From: Lentibacillus cibarius
GTDB taxonomy: Bacteria > Bacillota > Bacilli > Bacillales > Amphibacillaceae
DNA: 64,000 bases
Reading direction: 5' to 3'
Assembly: GCF_005887555.1 (NCBI RefSeq)
Contig: NZ_VCIA01000001.1
Span: 930,001 to 994,000, forward strand
Shown piece after piece: positions 42,995-52,024 of this stretch. Under the pieces are notes generated by a model. The model saw only the letters and a program-made list of their open reading frames with translations, ran no database searches and had not been told where the DNA came from. Made by a program: the position numbers and the translations under genes. The stretch's first letter is position 1. Every line of letters begins with the position of its first letter.

Positions 42995-44044
42995 ATGACA
43001 AAATTCCCGATCATCGACGGACATAACGACACACTGCTCAGGCTGCAGGAGTCGGGGGATGCACCATCATTCTTCACGGAAAGCACGGTAGGACATATTG
43101 ATATGCCCCGCGCAAAAAAGGGCGGGTTTGCCGGCGGCTTCTTTGCTGTTTACACACCAAATGAAGCGTATAAAGTGGAACCGGAAAACTATGTAACAGA
43201 AGATGGCTATGATATGCCGCTGCCCCCACCGATCAGCCATGAGCAGGCACTTACATTCAGTAACGCACTTGCCTCCAGATTATTCCGGCTCAAAGCACAA
43301 TCAGCTGGGCGTATGCAAGTAGTGCGAACCGCTGATACGCTACAGTATTGCCTGCAACATGATATCATGGCCGCGATTTTCCACATAGAAGGGGCCGAGG
43401 CGATTGACACAAACTTTGATGCACTCCATGTACTTTACCAGGCAGGTCTCCGATCACTCGGTATCGTTTGGAGCCGGCCGAACAAGTTCGGGGAAGGCGT
43501 CCCATTCCGCTATCCGTCAACACCTGATACCGGCGCCGGACTCACTAACGCGGGAAAAGATCTTGTCCGGGAATGCAACCAGTTGGGGATTATGATCGAT
43601 AACACCCATCTTAATGAAAAGGGATTTTGGGATGTTGCAAAACTGACGGATGCGCCGCTTGTTGCAACGCATTCAAATGTACATGCGCTGAGCCCGATTG
43701 CTCGGAATTTAACCGATCAGCAGCTGGCTGCCATTGCTGAATCGAACGGTGTCGTCGGGATTAATTATGCTGTTAATATGCTGCGTGAGGACTGTGGATT
43801 TGGAACAGATATATCGCTGGATGAGATTGTCCGGCACATTACCTACATAGCGGAAAAATTCGGGGTAGATCACGTTGCATTAGGATCAGATTTTGATGGC
43901 ACAACCATTCCGGATTCCCTGAACGACGTCAGCGGTCTGCCAAAATTAATGAACCGACTCCTAGCACACGGCTTCCACGAAAACGAGTTGCAAAAAATCA
44001 CCCACCAAAATTGGGTAAGAGTATTACGCGATACGTGGAAATAG
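42995..44044 (+). CDS. Membrane dipeptidase, M19 family
   Basis: 349-residue zinc dipeptidase (renal dipeptidase type). IIDGHNDTLLRL near 6-17 gives the first metal ligands (His-x-Asp), FHIEGAEAID near 130-139 the bridging Glu, IDNTHLNEKGFWDVA and VATHSNVHAL the two His ligands near 197 and 219, and HVALGSDFDGTTIPDSL the late Asp. Cleaves dipeptides, often D-containing, or beta-lactam-like bonds. ATG follows TAGGAGCG. Stands alone, ending in a hairpin. Confidence 0.9.
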   Translation: MTKFPIIDGHNDTLLRLQESGDAPSFFTESTVGHIDMPRAKKGGFAGGFFAVYTPNEAYKVEPENYVTEDGYDMPLPPPISHEQALTFSNALASRLFRLKAQSAGRMQVVRTADTLQYCLQHDIMAAIFHIEGAEAIDTNFDALHVLYQAGLRSLGIVWSRPNKFGEGVPFRYPSTPDTGAGLTNAGKDLVRECNQLGIMIDNTHLNEKGFWDVAKLTDAPLVATHSNVHALSPIARNLTDQQLAAIAESNGVVGINYAVNMLREDCGFGTDISLDEIVRHITYIAEKFGVDHVALGSDFDGTTIPDSLNDVSGLPKLMNRLLAHGFHENELQKITHQNWVRVLRDTWK

Positions 44045-44053
44045 AAACAGTAG

Positions 44054-44096
44054 GGACAGGCACCTAGGCCCGATAAGTACAAACAGGAGCCTGTCC
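44054..44096 (+). terminator. Hairpin after the dipeptidase gene, related to a small repeat family
   Basis: GGACAGGCACCT (44054-44065) pairs with AGGAGCCTGTCC (44085-44096) apart from one A-A mismatch; short T tract. Its first arm shares GGGACAGGCAC with the element at 21912-21966. Confidence 0.65.
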
Positions 44097-44110
44097 TTTG
44101 ATCACCTTAG

Positions 44111-44423
44111 TTATTTCCTAATTGATTATACGCACCATGCATCACTGGCCCTCCATGTTCATTAAGCTGCCAGCCGTGAGCAATGGCTGCCGTCACAAAA
44201 TCCTTTGCTCTTTCAACAGCTTCTTTCACCGGTTTGCCATTTGCCAAATTAGCAGTCACGGCTGCGGCAAATGTACATCCCCCACCATGATTATAGCTTG
44301 TATCAAGTTTATCCTTTCCATCGTTACGATTGACGTTAATGCTGTCATCCCATAGACACCATGTTCCTGAAACGTTTTCAAACCGGTTTATATACCGGCA
44401 CCACCACTCGAATCAGAACCTGC
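44111..44423 (-). pseudogene. pdxK: Decayed pyridoxine kinase gene (PdxK/ThiD family)
   Basis: Two blocks of a PdxK/ThiD kinase in different frames: an N-terminal piece AGSDSSGGAGI, stop codon, then LKTFQEHGVYGMTALTSIVTM (44423 to about 44330) and a C-terminal piece KDKLDTSYNHGGGCTFAAAV then NLANGKPVKEAVERA to a normal end at 44111. The middle, about 150 residues, is deleted, and a nonsense codon and frameshift are present. The parent phosphorylated pyridoxal/pyridoxine or hydroxymethylpyrimidine. It now lies on the opposite strand from the ABC transporter genes, overlapping their upstream region. Confidence 0.85.
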
Positions 44424-44551
44424 TCATGTTGACGTTAGAAGTGAAAACACTGGCAATTTACCTATTGGATTTTTTGAATATTCATGGTAAAATACTTAAA
44501 ACATATATTTCCGATAAAAATGATAAGGATTATTGGTTTAGGGGGTTAATC

Positions 44552-45334
44552 ATGTGCTTGGATATTAATAACGTTAGCAAGTATTTTCATCGTCAAGGGG
44601 AACAGTCGCTTCAGGCATTACAACACATTCATTTATCCATTGAAGAAGGGGAGTTTGTATCCTTACTGGGCCCATCCGGGTGCGGTAAATCAACATTGCT
44701 ATCCATGGTTGCCGGACTGGCGCGACCATCTTCCGGTTCGTTGAAGCTTGCCAATCAGGAAATAACGGAACCTGGTCCTGATAAAAGTATGGTGTTTCAA
44801 GAACCAGCCTTATTTCCTTGGATGTCAGTGAAAGAAAATGTCACATTCCCGTTGCGGAAAAGCATGCCAAAACAGGACCGGGAAATAGCCGCCCGTCAAT
44901 ACTTGAAAATGGTCCATCTTAGTCAATTTGGCAGCAATTATCCGCATGAACTCTCCGGAGGCATGCAGCAGCGTGTTGCGATTGCCAGAGCCCTTGCCAT
45001 GGATTCCGGGCTGCTCTTGATGGATGAACCGTTCGGGGCGTTAGATGAGCAGACGCGCCATGTTCTGCAGGAGGAAGTGGAAAAAATCTGGATGGACACT
45101 GGAAAAACGATTGTATTTGTGACGCACAGCATCCGCGAAGCTATAAAACTATCAGACCGTATTATCATTATGAGTGCACGGCCGGGAACGATTATTTCCG
45201 ATTTTAAAGTGGACCTGAACAGACCGAGGCAGCAAAAAGATATGGCACTGCTTGAGGAAGAAGTCATGGCTATTTTAAAAACAGAAATTGATAACGTCAT
45301 GAAAGAGGAGTTGCAGTATGCCGGTAATTATTAA
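44552..45334 (+). CDS. ABC transporter ATP-binding protein (SsuB/TauB/NrtD family)
   Basis: 260-residue ATPase. Walker A LLGPSGCGKSTLL near 42-54, Q-loop MVFQEPALFPWMS near 86-98, signature ELSGGMQQRVAIARALA near 133-149, Walker B LLLMDEPFGALDEQT near 153-167, switch His in VFVTHS near 190. FGALD and LFPWMSV are typical of nitrate/sulfonate/taurine importers. The open frame extends back to 44330 through the pdxK remnant, but ATG at 44552 after TTAGGGGGTTAATC is the plausible start. It overlaps the permease gene by 17 bp. Confidence 0.92.
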   Translation: MCLDINNVSKYFHRQGEQSLQALQHIHLSIEEGEFVSLLGPSGCGKSTLLSMVAGLARPSSGSLKLANQEITEPGPDKSMVFQEPALFPWMSVKENVTFPLRKSMPKQDREIAARQYLKMVHLSQFGSNYPHELSGGMQQRVAIARALAMDSGLLLMDEPFGALDEQTRHVLQEEVEKIWMDTGKTIVFVTHSIREAIKLSDRIIIMSARPGTIISDFKVDLNRPRQQKDMALLEEEVMAILKTEIDNVMKEELQYAGNY

Positions 45335-46079
45335 ACGGATTTCATTTTTCGTTGTTCTTATTTTGCTGTGGGAAGCCGTTTACCTGCTTGATTTTTGGGT
45401 CGATTCCATGATTCCCGGCCCACTTTCCGTCGCCAAGACCATTTATGCCGGATTTGCGGATATGACGCTTGTCTACGATATCTTGGCCAGCTTCCGGCAC
45501 CTTCTCATCGGGCTCAGCGTTTCGCTTGTGATCGGTACACTGCTCGGGATTCTGCTTGCCAAAGTAAAAACAGCTGATGAAACACTCGGTACGATGATAT
45601 TGGCGTTGCAAAGTGTTCCAAGTATTGTCTGGGTGCCACTGGCAATTATCTGGTTCGGATTCACTGAGGCGTCTATTATCTTTGTCGTCATCATCGGTGG
45701 CACATTTGTCATGACGATGAACATGCGCATTGGCATCAAAAATGTTGCCCCAATTTACTTGAAAGCTGCTCGAACGATGGGGTCTAAAGGAATAGATCTG
45801 TTCATGAAAGTGATTGTTCCGGCTTCCATTCCACATGCTGTTACTGGTGTCCGGCTTGCGTGGGCCTTCAGCTGGCGGGCACTGATGGCCGGGGAAATGT
45901 TAAGCACAGGCCCGGGACTCGGCTATACCCTCAGTTATGCATCCGATTTTAACAATATGAGTCTTGTCATCGGGATCATCATCATTATCGGCGTTATCGG
46001 TTCAATCGTTGATCAGCTAATTTTCCAGCGTATAGAGAATAAAGTATTGAAGCGTTGGGGTATGGAAGAAGCAGCATAA
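45318..46079 (+). CDS. ABC transporter permease (SsuC/TauC family)
   Basis: 253-residue inner-membrane protein with about six helices. The cytoplasmic EAA loop is KAARTMGSKGIDLFMKVIVPASIPHAVTGVR near 150-180, then WAFSWRALMAGEMLSTGPGLGYTLSYA, both family hallmarks. ATG follows GAGGAG within the ATPase gene. Part of a three-gene importer with the ATPase and lipoprotein. Confidence 0.92.
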   Translation: MPVIIKRISFFVVLILLWEAVYLLDFWVDSMIPGPLSVAKTIYAGFADMTLVYDILASFRHLLIGLSVSLVIGTLLGILLAKVKTADETLGTMILALQSVPSIVWVPLAIIWFGFTEASIIFVVIIGGTFVMTMNMRIGIKNVAPIYLKAARTMGSKGIDLFMKVIVPASIPHAVTGVRLAWAFSWRALMAGEMLSTGPGLGYTLSYASDFNNMSLVIGIIIIIGVIGSIVDQLIFQRIENKVLKRWGMEEAA

Positions 46080-46145
46080 TCCGAAGCTCGAACGATCGAT
46101 ATTAGATGAAAATTTATCAAAACCTAATTGAAAGGGGATTACAAA

Positions 46146-47135
46146 TTGAAAAAACTTGTAGGATTGCTTATGATTGGAGCGCTCCTTGCCCTAGGAGCTT
46201 GCGGCGGCAACAGCGAGGCAGGCGATAGTGAAAAAGAAACGGTCACCATCGGCTATTTTCCAAACTTGAATCACGCGCCAGCGATGATAGCGAAGCAAAA
46301 AGAAATGTATAAAGACCACCTTGGTGACCATGTCAACGTGGAGTATAAAACGTTTCCGGATGGTTCAACATTTATGAAAGCATTGGCCTCTGGTGACATT
46401 CAAGGCGGTTTGGTCGGCCCGGGACCTGCCATGAACAGTTTCATCTCCGGCGTGGATGTTCAGGTAATTGCTGCCTCATCAACTGGAGGAACGGTTATTG
46501 TATCCCGCAACGGTAGCGGCATTAAGTCGTGGAAAGACATCAAAGGCAAAACGTTCATCACACCGCGTGTCGGTTGCACTCATGACGTTCAATTTGAAAC
46601 GTACATGAAAGAAAAAGGGATTACCCGTAAAAAAATGGGTGGGTCGATGAAACATGTGACGGGAGCACCTGCGCGCTACCAGTCGATGTTTGAAAAAGGA
46701 GATGTAGATGTTGCAGCAGCACCTGAACCGTGGGCATCTGTCATGGAAGAAAAGGTTGATGCCAACGTCGTTATCCCGACCAGTGAAGTTGCCTTTGGTC
46801 AAACATTACCAGCAGCTGTATTTGTCACGTCATCTGATATGGCCGAAAACAGCAGTGAGCAAATGCAAAAACTAATAGACGCCCATAAAGAGGCGGTTGC
46901 GTATATCAACAATAATCCGGATGAAGCAATCGACATCACGATTAACAGCATTGCTGATATTACTGGTCAGGAATTAGAAAATAGCGTTATAGAAAATGCC
47001 TGGAAACGCACCAACTTCACCTACCAGGTAAACGAAGAAGCCATCCAAGAATTCGGCAACTCGTCTCATGACCTGCAATTTCTAAAAGAAAAACCCGACT
47101 TCACCGGATTCGTCAATAAAGAATTTATTCAGTAA
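46146..47135 (+). CDS. ABC transporter substrate-binding lipoprotein (NrtA/SsuA/ThiY-like)
   Basis: 329 residues. Lipobox ALGAC with Cys at about residue 19, then an NMT1/SsuA-like binding domain: VTIGYFPNLNHAPAMIAKQKEM, ALASGDIQGGLVGPGPAMNSFISG, VIAASSTGGTVIVSR and DVAAAPEPWASVM. Substrate not clear; sulfonate, nitrate or a pyrimidine precursor are options, and the pdxK/ThiD remnant next door gives only a weak hint of vitamin uptake. TTG at 46146, 8 nt after AAGGGG, is preferred over TTG at 46128, which precedes the ribosome site. Confidence 0.88.
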   Translation: MKKLVGLLMIGALLALGACGGNSEAGDSEKETVTIGYFPNLNHAPAMIAKQKEMYKDHLGDHVNVEYKTFPDGSTFMKALASGDIQGGLVGPGPAMNSFISGVDVQVIAASSTGGTVIVSRNGSGIKSWKDIKGKTFITPRVGCTHDVQFETYMKEKGITRKKMGGSMKHVTGAPARYQSMFEKGDVDVAAAPEPWASVMEEKVDANVVIPTSEVAFGQTLPAAVFVTSSDMAENSSEQMQKLIDAHKEAVAYINNNPDEAIDITINSIADITGQELENSVIENAWKRTNFTYQVNEEAIQEFGNSSHDLQFLKEKPDFTGFVNKEFIQ

Positions 47136-47202
47136 AAACATCGAGGACGGGATCCTTTATCCATTAACGTGGGACGACAGTAACCCTGTCCCCACGGCCC
47201 AC

Positions 47203-47243
47203 AAACAAGCTGCTGATCCCAATTCGCGGTCAGCAGCTTGTTT
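47203..47243. terminator. Bidirectional terminator between the ABC genes and trpB
   Basis: AAACAAGCTGCTGA (47203-47216) pairs perfectly with TCAGCAGCTTGTTT (47230-47243), overlapping the 3' end of trpB. Confidence 0.88.
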
Positions 47244-47246
47244 CGT

Positions 47247-48419
47247 TTATGCTTTTCTTAGTTTCTCAAATACTTGCTGGACATCTTTATCGCCGCGTCC
47301 GGACAAGTTAACGATAATCGCGTCGTCTTTTGGTAGTTCTTTAGCGAGTTTCATCGCCTGGGCTACTGCGTGTGAGCTTTCCAGTGCTGGTATGATGCCC
47401 TCTGTCTGGGAAAGTTCCTGAAATGCTTCGAACGCATCGTCACCGGATACAGTCACATATTCAGCGCGGTCAGTCGTCTTCAAATGACTGTGTTCTGGCC
47501 CGACTCCTGGGTAATCTAGACCAGCAGCGACGGAATAGGTTGGTTTCGGTTCACCATTATCATCAAGTAATGTAATACATTTAAACCCATGAATGACAGC
47601 AGGTTCTCCTTCTGTAATCGTTGGTGCCTCTGCTGGTTCTGCACCAACAAGGCGGACTCCTTCCTCATCAATATAGTGGGCAAACGCGCCAATCGCATTG
47701 CTTCCGCCCCCAACACAGGCAACAACAGCAGCCGGTAGTTTACCTTCTTTCTCCAGTATTTGCCGTTTGGATTCTTCGCTAATGACGGACTGGAAGTATT
47801 TGACCATGCTCGGGTATGGGTGCGGACCAACTGCGGATCCCAATAGATAGAATGTGTTCTCATGGTTTTCCACAAGATCAGCGAGTGCCTCATCAACGGC
47901 ATCCTTCAGGCGTCCTTGCCCTTTTTCTACCGGAATCACTTCCGCACCTAACAATTCCATCCGAAAGACATTCAGTGCCTGTCGTTCAGTGTCCAATTTC
48001 CCCATATAAATCGTACATGGAAGACCAAACATTGCCGCGGCTGTTGCCGTTGCAACACCGTGCTGGCCGGCACCGGTTTCTGCAATAATTCGTTCAGCGC
48101 CCATCCGCTTCGCCAAAAGAATTTGACCTACCACGTTATTAATTTTATGAGCACCTGTATGGTTCAAATCTTCCCGTTTCAAATAGATTTTTGCCCCGCC
48201 TACTTTTTCGGTCAGATTGCCTGCAAACGTTAGCGGGTTTTCACGACCGACATATTCACTCATATAGTGGTTGAATTCCGCCTCAAATTCAGGATCATTT
48301 CGATAGTGTTCGAATGCCTCAGCAACATCGGACAATACTTGTTTCAAGTCATCCGGTACATAACTTCCGCCAAATTCACCAAAATAACCCGTATCCGCCA
48401 GTACTTGCTTGCTCGTCAT
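47247..48419 (-). CDS. trpB: Tryptophan synthase beta chain, stand-alone
   Basis: 390-residue PLP enzyme joining indole and serine. PLP Lys92 in LNHTGAHKINNVVGQILLA, AETGAGQHGVATATAAAMFG near 112-131 with the catalytic Glu, and the phosphate loop VACVGGGSNAIGAF are complete; this is the classical TrpB1 type with the YVGRENPLTFA region. No trpA or other trp gene is adjacent, so it may use indole from elsewhere or be a displaced copy. ATG at 48419 is chosen; TTG at 48431 abuts GAGGAG and spacing to the ATG is long (12 nt), so the start is uncertain. Confidence 0.93.
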   Translation of the reverse strand: MTSKQVLADTGYFGEFGGSYVPDDLKQVLSDVAEAFEHYRNDPEFEAEFNHYMSEYVGRENPLTFAGNLTEKVGGAKIYLKREDLNHTGAHKINNVVGQILLAKRMGAERIIAETGAGQHGVATATAAAMFGLPCTIYMGKLDTERQALNVFRMELLGAEVIPVEKGQGRLKDAVDEALADLVENHENTFYLLGSAVGPHPYPSMVKYFQSVISEESKRQILEKEGKLPAAVVACVGGGSNAIGAFAHYIDEEGVRLVGAEPAEAPTITEGEPAVIHGFKCITLLDDNGEPKPTYSVAAGLDYPGVGPEHSHLKTTDRAEYVTVSGDDAFEAFQELSQTEGIIPALESSHAVAQAMKLAKELPKDDAIIVNLSGRGDKDVQQVFEKLRKA

Positions 48420-48641
48420 AACAATACTCAACTCCTCTATACTAATCTAAGTATGCTAATTATTTGAATACTCACAAACCATTCTACCATGCTGCTAGAT
48501 TTTTGCAATGCCTATTTTCGCCAGGCTTACCTCATTGGCTCCCAACGAATCAGCACATCCATTACCGCTTCCGAACCATTTCTTCGTCAGATAAAAATCA
48601 TTTTCAGTGTGAACTGTAGCAAGAAAACAGTTTGACACAAA

Positions 48642-48679
48642 AAATGAGCGGTAGTATAAATAACTACCACTCACTTTTA
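48642..48679 (-). terminator. Terminator after the P5C dehydrogenase gene
   Basis: GGTAGT/ACTACC stem flanked by TGAG/CTCA and AAAA/TTTT arms, directly downstream of the stop codon. Confidence 0.65.
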
Positions 48680-48693
48680 GTAGATTGCCAGAC

Positions 48694-50241
48694 TTACCAG
48701 GATTCCGAAATCGTTTTCGGTGCCAAGAAGTTCAGCAGGTAATCCGGTCCTCCAGCTTTGGCGTCGGTTCCGGACATCTTGAATCCACCAAACGGCTGAT
48801 AGCCAACAATCGAGCCGGTGCAGCCACGGTTGAAGTAGAGGTTGCCCACTTCAAACTCATAACGAGCACGGTTTAAGTGTGCACGATTATTAGAAATAAC
48901 CGCACCAGTCAAAGCATACTCGGTATTATTGGCGATATCCAATAATTCATCAAAGTCTTTTGCTTTAGCGAAACCGACAACCGGACCAAAAATCTCTTCC
49001 TGCATAATGCGTGCTTCCGGATCGAGATCTTTGAAGATAGTTGGGTACACAAAGTAGCCTTTAGAATCGTCTGTTTCCCCACCAAAGGCAAGTTCGCCTT
49101 CCTGTTTGCCTACTTCAATATAATCCTTGATTTTATCAAACTGCTTCTGGTTGACGACTGCACCCATGTAAATATCTTCTTCCCCAGGGTTGCCGACAGA
49201 GATATCTTTTGCCAGTTCGATTGATTTTTCAAGTACTTCATCATAGACATCCTGATGTATGATGGCGCGGGAGCATGCAGAACATTTCTGTCCTTGGAAC
49301 CCGAATGCGGAATCGACAATCGACTTTGCTGCAAGATCCAAATCAGCGTCGTTGTCAACAATAATCGTATCTTTACCGCCCATTTCAGCGACCACGCGTT
49401 TCAGATGTGTCTGACCTTCTTGTATTTCGGATGCACGCTTGTAGATACGTGTACCCGTCGCACGAGAACCAGTGAAATTGATGAAATGGGTGTCCTTATG
49501 GTCAACGAGATAGTCACCAATGTCAGCAGGGTCGCCCGGCAAGAAGTTGACAACGCCTTTTGGCAGGCCGGCCTCTTCCAGAATTTCAACCATTTTATAA
49601 GCAATCACTGGTGTGTTTTCAGACGGTTTCATCAGTACCGGGTTCCCGGCTACAACCGGTCCGACCGTTGTTCCACAAACAATCGCAAACGCGAAGTTCC
49701 ACGGTGGAATCACGACACCGGGACCAAGTGGCTGGTAGAAGAATGTGTTATTCTCGCCAGGACGATCATTAATTTCACGACCCTTGCCAAAACGCATCAT
49801 TTGACGGCCGTAGTATTCCATGAAGTCAATACCTTCTGCTGTATCAGCATCAGCCTGGCCCCATGGCTTGTTCGCTTCAAAAGACATCCATGCGGAAATT
49901 TCATGTTTGCGGCGACGCGCAATGGCAGCTGCTTTGAACAGCACTTCTGCACGTTCCTCAGCAGTCCGTTTTTTCCACTCACCGAATGCTTTTTTCGCTG
50001 CATCCATTGCCTTCTCGACATGTTCCTTTGTCGCCATGGATGCTCGTCCAATCACCTGTTCTTTATTCGCAGGGTTGACGGATACAAGTTTATCATCAGT
50101 ATAGACTTTTTCGCCGCCTATAACTAGCGGATAATCTTTGCCTAATTCACTCTCAACTTTTTTAAGAGCGGCTTTGTAATCGGCACGGTTTTGTTCGTCG
50201 TTTAAGTCGGTAAATGGTTCATGTTTGTATGGCAATACCAA
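48694..50241 (-). CDS. rocA: L-glutamate gamma-semialdehyde (1-pyrroline-5-carboxylate) dehydrogenase
   Basis: 515 residues, the RocA/PruA length. [29 protein letters not shown] near 38-66, [14 protein letters not shown] near 179-192, [23 protein letters not shown] with catalytic Glu and [13 protein letters not shown] with catalytic Cys. Oxidises glutamate semialdehyde, the last step of proline and arginine (also ornithine) catabolism. TTG start lies 7 nt after GGGGG and gives the N-terminus seen in Bacillus RocA. No proline dehydrogenase or other roc gene is nearby. Confidence 0.93.
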   Translation of the reverse strand: MVLPYKHEPFTDLNDEQNRADYKAALKKVESELGKDYPLVIGGEKVYTDDKLVSVNPANKEQVIGRASMATKEHVEKAMDAAKKAFGEWKKRTAEERAEVLFKAAAIARRRKHEISAWMSFEANKPWGQADADTAEGIDFMEYYGRQMMRFGKGREINDRPGENNTFFYQPLGPGVVIPPWNFAFAIVCGTTVGPVVAGNPVLMKPSENTPVIAYKMVEILEEAGLPKGVVNFLPGDPADIGDYLVDHKDTHFINFTGSRATGTRIYKRASEIQEGQTHLKRVVAEMGGKDTIIVDNDADLDLAAKSIVDSAFGFQGQKCSACSRAIIHQDVYDEVLEKSIELAKDISVGNPGEEDIYMGAVVNQKQFDKIKDYIEVGKQEGELAFGGETDDSKGYFVYPTIFKDLDPEARIMQEEIFGPVVGFAKAKDFDELLDIANNTEYALTGAVISNNRAHLNRARYEFEVGNLYFNRGCTGSIVGYQPFGGFKMSGTDAKAGGPDYLLNFLAPKTISESW

Positions 50242-50489
50242 GAAAATACCCCCTTCTCCTGTTTCGATTTATGTTTGACTCATTAGATAGTTTACTATAT
50301 TCTTAATTGAAAACGCAACCAGAACCGTTTGTTATTACTAACAAGGCGAATCCTATTGTACGTATTTATATGTAATCACCTCCATGTTATTTTCTGTAAA
50401 CAAACTACAGTGCAATAAAAAATTGAATAATAATGTTAATATTAATTATAATCATTCGGTATGTAAGTAACACACAGCTTATACCATAC
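50242..50489. other. AT-rich upstream region of rocA
   Basis: No ORF with coding character. Contains the rocA leader and an AT-rich run (50400-50460). A sigma-L type promoter would fit rocA biology, but no convincing -24/-12 GG…GC pair was found. Confidence 0.4.
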
Positions 50490-50540
50490 TTAGAAAAACT
50501 CAGGCCTATCCTCGTCTTATAGCAAATGTCGAGTTTTTAT
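50490..50540. repeat. 51-bp dispersed repeat, copy 2
   Basis: Partner of 13106-13156 (three substitutions). Again located in an intergenic region near a terminator. Confidence 0.8.
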
Positions 50541-50576
50541 TATAAGGTTATCCATATTTTATACTTTCTGACGATA

Positions 50577-50612
50577 CAAAAAACAGCTCCTGGTTGCAGC
50601 AGCTGTTTTTTG
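50577..50612 (-). terminator. Terminator of the small secreted protein gene
   Basis: CAAAAAACAGCT (50577-50588) pairs with AGCTGTTTTTTG (50601-50612). Confidence 0.9.
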
Positions 50613-50620
50613 TGAAGACG

Positions 50621-50932
50621 TTATTTATGCTCCTCGCTGTGGATTGTTTCCTCATGGAAAATTTTAGCATCCGTATGGTCATGAACATCACAATAATAGA
50701 CAACTGATTTCAATTTGTAGGAGATATTGCATGTTCCTGTATGTTCAATAAAATTTCTCCAAAAGGTATATTCGTGGGTACCAACATCAACAGTCTCAAC
50801 GTGTGTACTGTATTCCTGCCAGTTGTGTGCCCCACTGTCTTCTGCAGCTAAGGATTTCACTTCTGTTTCATTTAAACTGAACAAGAGACAAACCAGCATG
50901 AGTACAGTTATCTGTATGTAGATCTGCCGCAT
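50621..50932 (-). CDS. Small secreted protein of unknown function
   Basis: 103 residues. A signal peptide (IYIQITVLMLVCLLFSLNETEV near 4-25) precedes a short acidic, His-rich domain with a pair of cysteines (CNISYKLKSVVYYC) spaced for one disulfide outside the cell. No family recognised. The ATG at 50932 follows GGAG at 10 nt; the GTG at 50941 overlaps it. It has its own terminator, so it is a single-gene unit. Confidence 0.65.
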   Translation of the reverse strand: MRQIYIQITVLMLVCLLFSLNETEVKSLAAEDSGAHNWQEYSTHVETVDVGTHEYTFWRNFIEHTGTCNISYKLKSVVYYCDVHDHTDAKIFHEETIHSEEHK

Positions 50933-51015
50933 AATTATCACACTCCATTACAAACTCTAACTTAGGATGGCTTATTTGCGGCAAAATATGCTGCTTCCTC
51001 AACTTTTTAACGAAC

Positions 51016-51046
51016 AAAAGCCACATCAACGCGTGACATGGCTTTT
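51016..51046 (-). terminator. Terminator of the rbs operon
   Basis: AAAAGCCA (51016-51023) pairs with TGGCTTTT (51039-51046), just after rbsB. Confidence 0.75.
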
Positions 51047-51056
51047 CTAAATTACT

Positions 51057-52001
51057 CTATTCCGTCACCAATTGCAATTCAACCGGGATGAATTCATCAA
51101 CCGAATTACCTTTGGCAACTTTACCAGCTGCATCAATTGCTTTTTCGCCAATCACTTTTGGCTGCTGAGCAATGGTTGCATCCATGGTTCCTTCTTTCAC
51201 AGCGGCACGGGCATCATCTGTCGCATCAAACCCAACAACAAGAACATCTTCTAGCATACCATTGGATTTAAGTGCCTCGACTGCACCAAGCGCCATTTCA
51301 TCATTGTGAGCGAATACAGCACCCATTACATCTGTACCCTGGATGATATTCTCCATTACGTTCAAACCTTCCGAACGGTTAAAGTTGGCTGTTTGCTGAG
51401 CAACTACTTCCAGGCCATCCATCGAATCAACAATATTATGGAAGCCTTCTCCTCGTTCTCTTGTAGCAGATGCACCAGGTACCCCCTGAAGTTCAACCAG
51501 TTTTCCGCTTTCCTCCAGCTTTTCGGCAATGAATTCACCGGCCATTTCCCCGCCGGATACGTTATCAGAAGCAATGTGGGTAACAACTTCTCCATCAGCT
51601 GCACTACGGTCAACTGTGATTACTGGCACATCCTTATCATTTGCCGATTCAATTGCAGTTACAACAGCCTCAGAATCAACAGGGTTTACCAATAATACAT
51701 CAATATTTTGCTGCAGCAAGTCCTCAATGTCGCTCAATTGCGTAGAGGCATCATCCTGTGCATCCGTTACCACAATGTCATGACCAGCCTTTTCTGCAGC
51801 AGCTTCCGCACCATCACGTAACGAGACGAAAAACGGGTTATTTAGCGTAGAAACGGACAAGCCAATTTTTACCGTATCATCCGAATCCCCTTCTGCACTG
51901 TCCCCTTTATCCTTCGACGAACCAGGGGCGTCCGTGGAACAAGCCCCCAATACGAGGATTAACACTGTCAAAAGTCCTAATCCTTTTAGCCATTTAGCCA
52001 T
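51057..52001 (-). CDS. rbsB: D-ribose ABC transporter substrate-binding lipoprotein
   Basis: 314-residue lipoprotein: signal with lipobox LVLGAC (Cys near 20), then the type I periplasmic-binding fold (KIGLSVSTLNNPFFVSLRDGAE, DIDVLLVNPVDSEAV, VPVITVDRSAADGEVVTHIASDN, VVGFDATDDARAAVKEG). Binds ribose for RbsAC. ATG at 52001 is 8 nt after GGAGG; the ATG at 52022 lies before this site. Last gene of the operon, following the frameshifted permease gene. Confidence 0.93.
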   Translation of the reverse strand: MAKWLKGLGLLTVLILVLGACSTDAPGSSKDKGDSAEGDSDDTVKIGLSVSTLNNPFFVSLRDGAEAAAEKAGHDIVVTDAQDDASTQLSDIEDLLQQNIDVLLVNPVDSEAVVTAIESANDKDVPVITVDRSAADGEVVTHIASDNVSGGEMAGEFIAEKLEESGKLVELQGVPGASATRERGEGFHNIVDSMDGLEVVAQQTANFNRSEGLNVMENIIQGTDVMGAVFAHNDEMALGAVEALKSNGMLEDVLVVGFDATDDARAAVKEGTMDATIAQQPKVIGEKAIDAAGKVAKGNSVDEFIPVELQLVTE

Positions 52002-52024
52002 TTTAAATTCCTCCTTTTTCATAA

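Noticed and set aside
42995..44044. Link between the M19 dipeptidase and the neighbouring aga cluster
   Set aside because: Divergent strand, own terminator, no shared operator in front of it.
48432..48693. T-box or other leader before trpB
   Set aside because: No T-box core or stem-terminator arrangement could be seen.
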